The notes: a model not told the origin generated them from the letters alone. DNA of 9,012 bases from UBA922 sp964571295 (GCA_964571295.1 CAZNAO010000035.1:1-9012); one strand, 5' to 3'; counted from the stretch's first letter, positions 1-6,367 are shown. Numbers and translations: made by a program.

Positions 1-36
1 TTTTGAAAAATGATACGTGGTACGTGAAATGTGTCG

Positions 37-45
37 TGTGGATAA
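37..45 (-). promoter_or_regulatory. Candidate DnaA box upstream of nrdJ promoter
   Basis: The plus strand reads TGTGGATAA, the exact reverse complement of the consensus DnaA box TTATCCACA. It lies about 30 bp upstream of the predicted nrdJ -35 element. In E. coli, DnaA boxes upstream of nrdAB help tie dNTP supply to replication initiation, so the position is suggestive. Only one perfect 9-mer is seen and it could be chance. No cluster of boxes suggests a replication origin. Confidence 0.35.
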
Positions 46-74
46 CCTGTCAGTACTCTCGGGATAGATGCCGC

Positions 75-103
75 TTGGTACCGTTTTTTAAATGTGGTAC
101 AAT
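75..103 (+). promoter_or_regulatory. Predicted extended -10 promoter of nrdJ
   Basis: The -35 is TTGGTA (75-80), followed by a 17-bp spacer and a -10 TACAAT (98-103) preceded by TGG at 95-97, which forms an extended -10 (TGn). Transcription would start near 110, giving a leader of about 160 nt that contains both NrdR-type boxes and a terminator-like hairpin. TGn-type -10 elements also precede the PduO-type gene, the AI-2E-family gene and miaA, which supports the call. No better promoter was found between 210 and 273. Confidence 0.6.
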
Positions 104-121
104 ACGTACTGCCGCAATAAA

Positions 122-137
122 ACACAATATATTGTGG
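122..137 (+). promoter_or_regulatory. NrdR box 1 (RNR repressor operator)
   Basis: ACACAATATATTGTGG matches the published NrdR-box consensus acaCwAtATaTwGtgt at 15 of 16 positions; only the last base differs. It contains a perfect 14-bp palindrome (123-136). NrdR is an ATP-cone/zinc-ribbon repressor of ribonucleotide reductase genes and binds paired boxes. The first gene downstream is a ribonucleotide reductase. The box lies just after the predicted transcription start, where a bound repressor could block initiation or escape. Confidence 0.8.
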
Positions 138-153
138 TGTAAAATTCTTTAGC

Positions 154-169
154 ACACTACATACAGTAA
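154..169 (+). promoter_or_regulatory. NrdR box 2 (weaker partner operator)
   Basis: ACACTACATACAGTAA matches the NrdR-box consensus at 12 of 16 positions. Its centre is 32 bp (about three helical turns) from the centre of box 1. That is the tandem spacing typical of NrdR-regulated promoters and puts both boxes on one face of the DNA. The weaker match is offset by this exact phasing. Confidence 0.65.
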
Positions 170-210
170 ACCTCTGATCAGTGACTTTTCACTGAATACA
201 GGGGTTTTTT
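168..210 (+). terminator. Terminator-like hairpin in nrdJ leader
   Basis: The outer stem AAACCTCTG (168-176) pairs with CAGGGGTTT (199-207), with one G-T pair. The inner stem CAGTGA (179-184) pairs with TCACTG (189-194) around a CTTT loop. The hairpin runs into TTTTTT (205-210), the shape of a Rho-independent terminator. It lies between the predicted nrdJ promoter and the nrdJ start, so it is either a leader attenuator or the end of a short upstream transcript. No competing antiterminator or known riboswitch was recognised. Confidence 0.6.
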
Positions 211-253
211 CTTCTCAATAGTATCGTTTAGTCACGGACGTTTGGGACATGAA

Positions 254-264
254 AGGGGGAAGGG
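254..264 (+). promoter_or_regulatory. Purine-rich RBS supporting nrdJ TTG start
   Basis: The run AGGGGGAAGGG ends 9 nt before the TTG at 274. It is the only Shine-Dalgarno-like sequence near the 5' end of nrdJ. The next candidate, ATG at 301, is preceded by T-rich sequence with no such motif. The frame is closed upstream by TGA at 250-252. Confidence 0.45.
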
Positions 265-273
265 TTTTGCGAA

Positions 274-3200
274 TTGTTATCTTTTTCTAACTATTTTTAT
301 ATGGGGCCAACTGACTCAAAGTTTATTGAGAGCGTGAAGCTCGGACAGGCGCCGGATACGCAGTTTTTTTATAATGAACAAGGACTTCGATTCAAGCGCG
401 TCTTTAGCGAAGAAGGAAAAAGTCCGTTTGACATGGTCGAATATGAGAAGCGCACGAGTGCGATTCGCGAACCGAACGGAAAAGTGGTTTTTGAAATGAA
501 AGATATTGAAATTCCAAAACAATGGTCACAGGTTGCAACCGACATTATTGCTCAGAAATATTTTCGTAAGACGGGGGTACCACAGATGAATCCTGACGGA
601 ACCCCGAAGAAAAACGCCGACGGATCGCCCGTGCTTGGACCCGAAACTTCGGCAAAACAGACGATTCACCGACTTGCGGGAACGTGGCGTTATTGGGGAG
701 AACGCTATGGCTATTTTGCAACTCCGAAAGATGCGGAAGTTTTTTATGACGAACTGGTCGTCATGCTTCTCCGTCAGATGGCTGCGCCAAATTCACCGCA
801 GTGGTTTAATACCGGCTTGCATTGGGCGTACAATATCAACAGCGGGGCACAAGGGCATTATTATGTCGATCCTGATACTGGTGTCATGACCAAGGCCAAG
901 GACGCGTATTCACATCCACAGCCGCATGCCTGCTTTATCCAGTCGGTAAAAGATGATCTGGTTGGTGAAGGCGGAATCATGGACCTCTGGACTCGTGAGG
1001 CACGACTTTTCAAATATGGGTCTGGAACGGGGAGTAATTTTTCCGGACTTCGTGGCTCAGGAGAACCTCTCAGTGGTGGTGGAAAATCAAGCGGACTCAT
1101 GAGCTGGCTTAAAATCGGAGACCGCGCAGCTGGCGCCATCAAATCAGGCGGAACGACAAGACGCGCAGCAAAGATGGTCATTGTCGACCTTGATCATCCT
1201 GATGTCGAAAAATTCATTGACTGGAAAGTAGAGGAAGAACGAAAAGTCGCGGCACTCATTGCTGCCGGATACCCTTCCGACTATGAAGGAGAGGCATATG
1301 CGACCGTCGCCGGACAAAATTCAAACAATTCGGTCCGTGTTCCCAATAAATTCATGGAAGCGGTCAAAAACGGTTCATCATGGAACCTTACCTGGCGTAC
1401 GGACGGCAGTGTCTGCAAGACCTTGAAAGCACGTGATCTCTGGGACAAAATCGCATTTGCCGCATGGGCATGTGCTGATCCGGGTGTGCAGTATGACAGT
1501 ACGATCAATGAATGGCACACGTGTCTTACCTCCGGACGCATCAATGGGTCAAACCCATGCTCGGAATATATGTTCCTCGACAATACGGCATGTAATCTCG
1601 CGTCACTCAATCTCATGCATTTTTTTGATCCTGAAACTGCAACATTCGATGTATCTGGATTTAAACATGGTGTGCGTGTGTGGACCACTGTACTTGAAGT
1701 CAGTGTTCTTATGGCGCAGTTCCCAAGTCGTGAGATCGCACAGGGAAGTTTTGATTTTCGTACTCTTGGACTTGGGTATGCGAATATCGGTTCCGTTCTC
1801 ATGACTGCCGGAATCCCATATGAATCAGAGGAGGCGTATGCATTTGCCGGTTCAGTAACTGCAATTATGACTGCTGAGAGTTATAAAACCTCGGCCGAAA
1901 TGGCGAAATTTTTGGGACCGTTTCCGAAATTCGAACTCAATCGCGATACAATGCTCAAGGTTATGCGTAACCACCGTCGCGCCGCATTTAACGTACCTGA
2001 TCATGAGTATGAGAAATTGACCGTGAAGCCGGTTGGTATCAATCCTGAGTTCGCACCAGCATATTTGCTTGCAGCTGCACGCGAAAGTTGGAATGAGGCG
2101 GTAGAAATGGGAGAAGCTCATGGATATCGCAATGCTCAGACCACGCTTTTGGCACCTACCGGAACGATCGGACTTCTGATGGACTGTGCCACCACCGGAG
2201 TTGAACCTGATTTCGCATTGGTCAAATTCAAGAAACTTGCAGGTGGGGGGTATTTCCGCATCGTCAATGATGCAGTTCCCGAAGCATTGAAACAGCTTGG
2301 ATATACGCATTCAGAAATTACTGATATTCTCAATTACATGCGCGGAACCGCTGACGTCACGAACGCTCCGTATATCAATGCAGAAACTTTGAAAGCTAAA
2401 GGATTTGTCGATGCAGACATCAAGGCAATCAATAAAGCGCTTGAGGGTGCCTTTGATATCAAATTTGCATGCAATGTGTGGACGCTCGGAGAAGAGGCAA
2501 TGAAGCGCGCAGGCTTCAGCGAAGCGGAATACAATGATCCGAAATTCAATATGCTTGCCGCACTCGGGTTCACGGACCATGAGATCGAAGAGGCAAATGA
2601 ATATGTGTGCGGAACTATGACGATTGAAGGCGCTCCACATTTGAAACAGGAACATTATTCGGTATTCGATACCGCAAACAAGAATGGTAAAAAAGGAAAG
2701 CGATTCATTCATTATATGGGACACGTGAAGATGATGGCGGCCGTGCAGCCATTCCTCTCGGGCGCGATTTCGAAGACGATCAACATGCCTCATGAAGTCA
2801 CGATCGAAGAAGTAAAACACGCGTATGAAGAATCGTGGAAAGTCGGCTTGAAAGCGGTTGCGCTTTATCGTGATGGATGTAAGCTGTCTCAGCCGTTGTC
2901 GACCGGATCCAAAAAGAAGGAAGAAAAAGCTGAAGAAAAGAAAGAAGCTACTCCGGTTGCTTCTGCTCCAGCCGCGACCCCGGCAGTCATACAAAAAGCA
3001 GCTGCGCCAGTGGCCAAGGTGACTGCAGACCCTATGACTGATGCACTTCTTCATGCAAGTCAGATTTTGAGTCAACATGCGGGTATCAATAGCTCACTTG
3101 AATCTTATACGAAAGACGGGGAAGTGGCAGAGCGTCGCGTGTATCTCCATGGGGAAAAACGCCGATTGCCGGCAAAACGAAGTGGAATTACGGTGGCTGC

Positions 3201-3807
3201 GAAAGTGGGCAATCAACAGATTTGGCTCCGCACTGGGGAATATCCGGATGGAAAACTTGCTGAAATCTTTATTGACATGTACAAGGAAGGTGCAGCGGTG
3301 AGAAGTCTCCTCAATATGTTTGCGGTGTCGGTATCCATGGGCTTGCAGTACGGGGTACCACTTGAGAAATATGTCGAGAATTTTGTCTTTACCCGATTTG
3401 AACCTTCAGGCTTCACTGACCACCCGAACATCAAGAACTGTACATCAATCATCGACTTCGTATTCCGTGTCCTTGGTATGGAATATCTCGGACGGACTGA
3501 TTTCGTCCAGGTACCTCCGAAAGGAATCCAGAAGAATAAATTTGAGAATATCGCGCGACCACATGTGCTTCAGGAAGCGATGCCGCTTGAAAAGTCGGCT
3601 CTCGCACCAACTCCCGCTCCAAGGGTCGAGGCACAGCCGCAACTTATCAAGAGTGACGTAAAAGTTCAGTCGACAAATTCTGCTGATGCGGCACTGGGTG
3701 AAATGATGGGAGATGCGCCGGCTTGCCCAACTTGCGGACACATCACCGTCCGGAACGGCGCGTGCTATAAGTGTCTTAATTGCGGAGATTCGCTTGGATG
3801 CAGTTAA
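274..3807 (+). CDS. nrdJ: Adenosylcobalamin-dependent class II ribonucleotide reductase
   Basis: Class II ribonucleotide reductase, which reduces ribonucleotides to deoxyribonucleotides in the cytosol using a thiyl radical generated from adenosylcobalamin. At 1177 aa it is in the usual range for the long NrdJ form. Visible hallmarks are NSPQWFNTG (173-181); HACFIQS with C220, probably the first redox-active cysteine; the glycine-rich GSGTGSNFS segment; NPCSE (427-431) with C429 as thiyl radical site plus N427 and E431; C440 in DNTACNL as the second redox cysteine; and APTGTIG (627-633). A Lys/Glu- then Ala/Pro-rich linker (about 875-925) leads to a TSCPD domain (about 960-1075). A Cys-rich tail follows (C1151, C1154, C1164, C1167, C1170, C1176) that could bind zinc or relay electrons. 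No N-terminal ATP-cone was recognised, so allosteric activity control may rest on NrdR transcription control. The TTG start is favoured by the RBS; ATG at 301 would remove nine residues. The gene is monocistronic, with its own operators and terminator. Confidence 0.95.
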   Translation: MLSFSNYFYMGPTDSKFIESVKLGQAPDTQFFYNEQGLRFKRVFSEEGKSPFDMVEYEKRTSAIREPNGKVVFEMKDIEIPKQWSQVATDIIAQKYFRKTGVPQMNPDGTPKKNADGSPVLGPETSAKQTIHRLAGTWRYWGERYGYFATPKDAEVFYDELVVMLLRQMAAPNSPQWFNTGLHWAYNINSGAQGHYYVDPDTGVMTKAKDAYSHPQPHACFIQSVKDDLVGEGGIMDLWTREARLFKYGSGTGSNFSGLRGSGEPLSGGGKSSGLMSWLKIGDRAAGAIKSGGTTRRAAKMVIVDLDHPDVEKFIDWKVEEERKVAALIAAGYPSDYEGEAYATVAGQNSNNSVRVPNKFMEAVKNGSSWNLTWRTDGSVCKTLKARDLWDKIAFAAWACADPGVQYDSTINEWHTCLTSGRINGSNPCSEYMFLDNTACNLASLNLMHFFDPETATFDVSGFKHGVRVWTTVLEVSVLMAQFPSREIAQGSFDFRTLGLGYANIGSVLMTAGIPYESEEAYAFAGSVTAIMTAESYKTSAEMAKFLGPFPKFELNRDTMLKVMRNHRRAAFNVPDHEYEKLTVKPVGINPEFAPAYLLAAARESWNEAVEMGEAHGYRNAQTTLLAPTGTIGLLMDCATTGVEPDFALVKFKKLAGGGYFRIVNDAVPEALKQLGYTHSEITDILNYMRGTADVTNAPYINAETLKAKGFVDADIKAINKALEGAFDIKFACNVWTLGEEAMKRAGFSEAEYNDPKFNMLAALGFTDHEIEEANEYVCGTMTIEGAPHLKQEHYSVFDTANKNGKKGKRFIHYMGHVKMMAAVQPFLSGAISKTINMPHEVTIEEVKHAYEESWKVGLKAVALYRDGCKLSQPLSTGSKKKEEKAEEKKEATPVASAPAATPAVIQKAAAPVAKVTADPMTDALLHASQILSQHAGINSSLESYTKDGEVAERRVYLHGEKRRLPAKRSGITVAAKVGNQQIWLRTGEYPDGKLAEIFIDMYKEGAAVRSLLNMFAVSVSMGLQYGVPLEKYVENFVFTRFEPSGFTDHPNIKNCTSIIDFVFRVLGMEYLGRTDFVQVPPKGIQKNKFENIARPHVLQEAMPLEKSALAPTPAPRVEAQPQLIKSDVKVQSTNSADAALGEMMGDAPACPTCGHITVRNGACYKCLNCGDSLGCS

Positions 3808-3822
3808 ACAGTACGATATACT

Positions 3823-3857
3823 ACCAAAGCCAGGAGCACCTTCTGGCTTTTGGTTTT
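3823..3857 (+). terminator. Intrinsic terminator of nrdJ
   Basis: ACCAAAGCCAG (3823-3833) pairs with CTGGCTTTTGGT (3843-3854) with one bulged A. GAG (3834-3836) can also pair with CTT (3840-3842), leaving a CAC loop. T runs at 3848-3851 and 3854-3857 follow. The hairpin begins 15 nt after the nrdJ stop codon. Confidence 0.8.
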
Positions 3858-3873
3858 AACCTAATACATTTAT

Positions 3874-4740
3874 ATGAGATTTGGCGAACGCGGTGGTGGT
3901 AGATTTTCTCGTGAAGAACAAGATTCTCTTGAATTTGATCAGACACTCATGAAATTTGAACGTGAATCAGAACAACCGGAACGTATTGATCCGAGAAATT
4001 TTACGGAATTGTATGGCAAGGGGAATGTGGAACAGGATTTGGCGTATGTAGAAGAAATGAAATCCCGGTTCAGTCGGGAGCAGACAGTGCAGGACAGAAA
4101 TTTTAAACGAATCAGCAATGCATTTGAAACCATTTTGCTTGATCGTATCGAACTTGATAACTGGTTCGGATCGAATACGATGACTGTCGCTTCTTCTGAA
4201 TACGACGATATAAAAAACGGAATCGATCTTATCGCCGAGATCGGTGAAGAAGAAAGTGCTGCAGTGTCCCATCTCGGTCTCGCGGTCGATATCACCTATA
4301 GCACGCATCTTGAGAAGAAATTCGACCGTATCCGTCAGGAGATATTATCCGGCAAATTGAGCACTATCAAATATTTCCAGAGCACTGACGAGGGTTTTAT
4401 GGGGCAGCTGAGCAATGTACCTCGCGTGGTCATCGGGGTACAAAAAGAGACGGTTGGCGAGCTGATGAAGCTGAGTCTTGGGCGCAAGACAAAAGAACTT
4501 GCCGCCCATCCCGTACAACATCAGATTTTATCAGAAATAGGGGTGCAACTTGCGACTTTTACTGAATTTGCGCAACAACATCGAGTGAAAGATGGTGTTG
4601 TGCAGCGATTGGAACACGCGCTTAATCTAGTGGAGGGTATTATCGATGAAAAGAAGCAAGGCAAAATTGTTTCTGCAGATTTCACGAAAGATCGCGTATA
4701 TCAGGAGATCATGGCGCAGGTAAGAAGTCGCTTTGCTTAA
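3874..4740 (+). CDS. Conserved CPR-type protein of unknown function
   Basis: I cannot assign a function. The protein has 288 aa, no signal peptide and no membrane segment, so it is probably cytosolic. Residues 1-65 are very charged and probably disordered. The middle looks like an ordered alpha/beta core with two acidic strand-like motifs, YDDIKNGIDLIAEI (110-123; D118, E122) and HLGLAVDIT (133-141; D139), then a basic helix (146-157) and IKYFQS. A segment PRVVIGVQKETVGEL and a helical C-terminus (about 205-285) follow. I recall similar unannotated proteins from Parcubacteria, but this was not checked. The spaced acidic motifs loosely resemble PD-(D/E)XK nuclease cores, yet no clear catalytic lysine follows D139, so this is only a suggestion. 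It starts 16 nt after the nrdJ terminator with no Shine-Dalgarno sequence; ATG at codon 26 is an alternative start. It converges on uppS with a 10-nt gap. Confidence 0.8.
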   Translation: MRFGERGGGRFSREEQDSLEFDQTLMKFERESEQPERIDPRNFTELYGKGNVEQDLAYVEEMKSRFSREQTVQDRNFKRISNAFETILLDRIELDNWFGSNTMTVASSEYDDIKNGIDLIAEIGEEESAAVSHLGLAVDITYSTHLEKKFDRIRQEILSGKLSTIKYFQSTDEGFMGQLSNVPRVVIGVQKETVGELMKLSLGRKTKELAAHPVQHQILSEIGVQLATFTEFAQQHRVKDGVVQRLEHALNLVEGIIDEKKQGKIVSADFTKDRVYQEIMAQVRSRFA

Positions 4741-4750
4741 GATAATTCTC

Positions 4751-5434
4751 CTATTTCCCCCGTTTTCTCTCCTGCGCATTGAACCACGTAATCGCCTTAT
4801 CGAGTTCTTCCGCGTTGAAATCCGGGAATCTGAGCGGGGTAAAGTACAGTTCTGCGTAGGTGGATTGCCATGGAAGGTATCCGCTCAATCGCTGGTGCCC
4901 GCCCGTTCTGATAATGAGATCGACTTCCGGCATTCCCGCGGTATCGAGATACTTTTCAAATATTGTTTCATTTATTTCCTCTGGCTTTACTCCAGCCTCG
5001 ATAATTTTTCGTGTCGCCCGAACGAGCTCGTCGCGTCCACCATATGCAACTGCGAGATTAAAAACAAGACCCGTATTGTTTTCTGTTTTCTTTTTCAAAT
5101 CACTCAGTGCTTTGTTTACCCGCTCAGGCACTAACATCAAGTCACCAATCGTGACAAAACGTATATTGTTTTTGGTGAAGTCTCCCAGAGAGGAAGGAAT
5201 TTTTTCGAATAACGAAAAAAGATGTTTAAGTTCGTCTTCAGATCTTTGTAAATTTTCTGTTGAAAGTGCCCATGCGGTAAAGTATGGGATTTGTCGATCA
5301 ACTGCCGCTTTCAGTGTTCGTTTGAGTGCCTGCACGCCTTCGGTATGTCCCAAAAATTTTGGCAATCCCTTTTCTTTGGCCCACGTCCTGTTGCCATCCA
5401 TGACGATCGCGATATGTTTGATCTTGTGTTCCAT
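4751..5434 (-). CDS. uppS: Isoprenyl (undecaprenyl) diphosphate synthase
   Basis: Cis-prenyltransferase that adds isopentenyl units to farnesyl diphosphate, giving the C55 lipid carrier used for peptidoglycan and surface polymers at the inner membrane face. At 227 aa it is slightly shorter than E. coli UppS (about 253 aa). Visible motifs are HIAIVMDGN (7-15) with the catalytic Mg/diphosphate Asp D13; GH (29-30); STEN (58-61); RTGG..RLS (176-184; R176, R182, S184 bind IPP diphosphate); and WQSTYAELYF with metal-binding E195. Two departures stand out: the canonical GNGRWA reads GNRTWA, so the usual Arg is T17 with an Arg at 16 instead, and RTSGE reads RTGGH. The overall pattern still supports an active enzyme. 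Product chain length cannot be read from the sequence. It is divergent from the corrinoid adenosyltransferase gene. No clear RBS is present. Confidence 0.93.
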   Translation of the reverse strand: MEHKIKHIAIVMDGNRTWAKEKGLPKFLGHTEGVQALKRTLKAAVDRQIPYFTAWALSTENLQRSEDELKHLFSLFEKIPSSLGDFTKNNIRFVTIGDLMLVPERVNKALSDLKKKTENNTGLVFNLAVAYGGRDELVRATRKIIEAGVKPEEINETIFEKYLDTAGMPEVDLIIRTGGHQRLSGYLPWQSTYAELYFTPLRFPDFNAEELDKAITWFNAQERKRGK

Positions 5435-5445
5435 ATTGGTATACT
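5418..5445 (+). promoter_or_regulatory. Predicted promoter of corrinoid adenosyltransferase gene
   Basis: TTGATC (5418-5423), a 16-bp spacer and TATACT (5440-5445) preceded by TGG, an extended -10. It overlaps the first codons of uppS on the other strand and predicts a start near 5452. TATAGT at 5468-5473 is an alternative -10 without a good -35. Confidence 0.5.
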
Positions 5446-5463
5446 AGGTAAACGATAAAATCT

Positions 5464-5492
5464 ACTATATAGTGAAAATTTATTAAAAGCAA
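5464..5492 (-). promoter_or_regulatory. Predicted promoter of uppS
   Basis: On the minus strand, TTGCTT (5492-5487), a 17-bp spacer and TATAGT (5469-5464) give a start near 5457 and a leader of roughly 20 nt. The -10 sits in the 10-bp palindrome ACTATATAGT (5464-5473), so the same sequence offers a TATAGT on each strand. Confidence 0.5.
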
Positions 5493-5507
5493 GCCTTATT
5501 TTGAACT

Positions 5508-6092
5508 ATGAACATTTATACCAAAACCGGAGATCGGGGAAAAACTGCCCTCTTAGGCGGGGTCAGAGTGGATAAGGATTGTAGGGAGATTGATACAATA
5601 GGCGAGGTGGATGAGCTGAACAGCTGCATTGGTATATTGATCGAAGAGGTTGAGGATGAACGCTATCTTCGTGTCAGGAACTCCCTTCGGTCAATCCAGC
5701 ACAACCTTTTTACCCTGGGATCGATGATTGCTGCAGCTCAGACGACACTGGTAAACGTTCCTCAGCTTAAAAACGGTGATATTACCAGACTGGAAAAATC
5801 CATAGATCGAATGAGTGGTGAATTACCTCCGCTTACGCAATTTATTCTTCCTGGCGGCGGAGAAGCGGCATCGTACGCTTTCTTTTCCCGGGCAGTATGC
5901 CGAAGAGCAGAACGCAGAGCAGTAGCTCTTGCACGGGAGAACACCTTTCTCAATCCTTTGGTGGTGCGCTATCTCAACCGGCTGAGTGATTTTCTATTTG
6001 TGCTCGCCCGCTGGTTTAACTATAAGGAGGGCATTCCTGACGTCCCATGGGTGAAACCTCATATTCGGAAAAAGAAACGCATAAAGGCTTGA
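5508..6092 (+). CDS. pduO: PduO-type cob(I)alamin adenosyltransferase
   Basis: ATP:corrinoid adenosyltransferase of the PduO/MMAB type, which transfers the 5'-deoxyadenosyl group of ATP to cob(I)alamin to form adenosylcobalamin, in the cytosol and normally as a trimer. The 194-aa length is typical. The N-terminal ATP-binding motif is YTKTGDRGKTALLGGVRVDKD-like (4-24), then GEVDELN (32-38), LPGGG (114-118), and RAVCRRAERR (128-137) with R128, R132, R133 and E135. These match residues of human MMAB where disease mutations fall. RYLNRLSDFLF (154-164) closes the site. The His usual just before this helix is F125. The product is the cofactor of the NrdJ enzyme encoded about 1.7 kb away, the only cobalamin-dependent enzyme in the window. 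No corrinoid synthesis or transport gene is present, so it probably serves salvage. No RBS precedes the ATG. The 3' end overlaps the next gene by 46 nt. The names cobA2/MMAB-like would also fit. Confidence 0.93.
   Translation: MNIYTKTGDRGKTALLGGVRVDKDCREIDTIGEVDELNSCIGILIEEVEDERYLRVRNSLRSIQHNLFTLGSMIAAAQTTLVNVPQLKNGDITRLEKSIDRMSGELPPLTQFILPGGGEAASYAFFSRAVCRRAERRAVALARENTFLNPLVVRYLNRLSDFLFVLARWFNYKEGIPDVPWVKPHIRKKKRIKA
6024..6031 (+). promoter_or_regulatory. Strong SD sequence with long spacing
   Basis: AAGGAGGG lies within the 3' end of the adenosyltransferase gene, 15 nt before the ATG at 6047. It is close to a perfect anti-SD complement, but the spacing is longer than the usual 5-9 nt. No in-frame start lies closer, because TGA at 6038-6040 closes that frame. 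It may drive translation of the overlapping membrane protein gene, or may simply encode Tyr-Lys-Glu-Gly. Confidence 0.35.
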
Positions 6093-6367
6093 TTTTTGGG
6101 CTTATACGTGATATATTACGGGCATTCTATGGCATATTTGCACAGATAATCGGATGGATAGGTACAAGTTTTGTTATTATCGCGTATATTTTGGTTTCGG
6201 CCAAGAAAGTGACTCCCACGAGTAATACGTATCAGCTCATGAATTTGCTCGGTGCGGCCGGGGTTGGGGTGAACGTATGGTATCAAGGCGCGTGGTCGTC
6301 GGTCGCGTTGCAGATCGTCTGGGGAATTATAGCAGTGGTGAGTCTCGTGAAGACTCGAAAGAAATGA
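6047..6367 (+). CDS. Small CBU_0592-like membrane protein
   Basis: A 106-aa membrane protein resembling the CBU_0592 family, whose molecular function is unknown. Three hydrophobic helices are visible at about 32-51, 63-80 and 83-101, with family-like features IGWIGTSFVIIAYIL, YQLMNLLGA (62-70), N76 in the second helix and a Lys/Arg-rich tail. The three-helix layout recalls half-transporters of the SemiSWEET/PQ-loop type, but that is only an analogy. The ATG at 6047 overlaps the adenosyltransferase gene by 46 nt. A TTG at 6089, overlapping its TGA stop (TTGA), would remove 14 polar residues and could be the true start. Overlap and shared strand imply co-transcription with the cobalamin gene. 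I see no biochemical reason to tie it to corrinoid uptake. Confidence 0.8.
   Translation: MGETSYSEKETHKGLIFGLIRDILRAFYGIFAQIIGWIGTSFVIIAYILVSAKKVTPTSNTYQLMNLLGAAGVGVNVWYQGAWSSVALQIVWGIIAVVSLVKTRKK

Noticed and set aside
97..112. Third NrdR box over the predicted -10
   Set aside because: It has 10 of 16 matches with a centre 25 bp from box 1, which is not a whole number of helical turns.
1..153. Open reading frame from position 3 as the tail of an upstream gene
   Set aside because: The frame is open to a TAG at 151-153, but the composition is unlike its coding neighbours and it runs through a good promoter and NrdR box 1. No recognisable protein results.
110..273. Cobalamin riboswitch in the nrdJ leader
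   Set aside because: The leader is short for this class and I find no B12-box-like GCCACTG sequence or matching multi-stem layout. Only a simple terminator-like hairpin is visible.
861..1181. Minus-strand and alternate-frame ORFs inside nrdJ
   Set aside because: They lie fully within a well-supported gene, show no recognisable motifs, and reflect the codon bias of nrdJ.
4733..5134. Plus-strand ORF antisense to uppS
   Set aside because: It overlaps a gene with clear catalytic motifs on the other strand and has no family resemblance.
5460..5475. Possible NrdR box upstream of the adenosyltransferase gene
   Set aside because: It matches the consensus at only 11 of 16 positions, the outer half-site is poor, and no partner box is found about 31-32 bp away on either side. 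The match is better explained by a -10 palindrome.
5508..6092. TGA recoding as in Gracilibacteria
   Set aside because: The adenosyltransferase gene ends at TGA exactly where the family length predicts, and no gene here needs TGA read-through.
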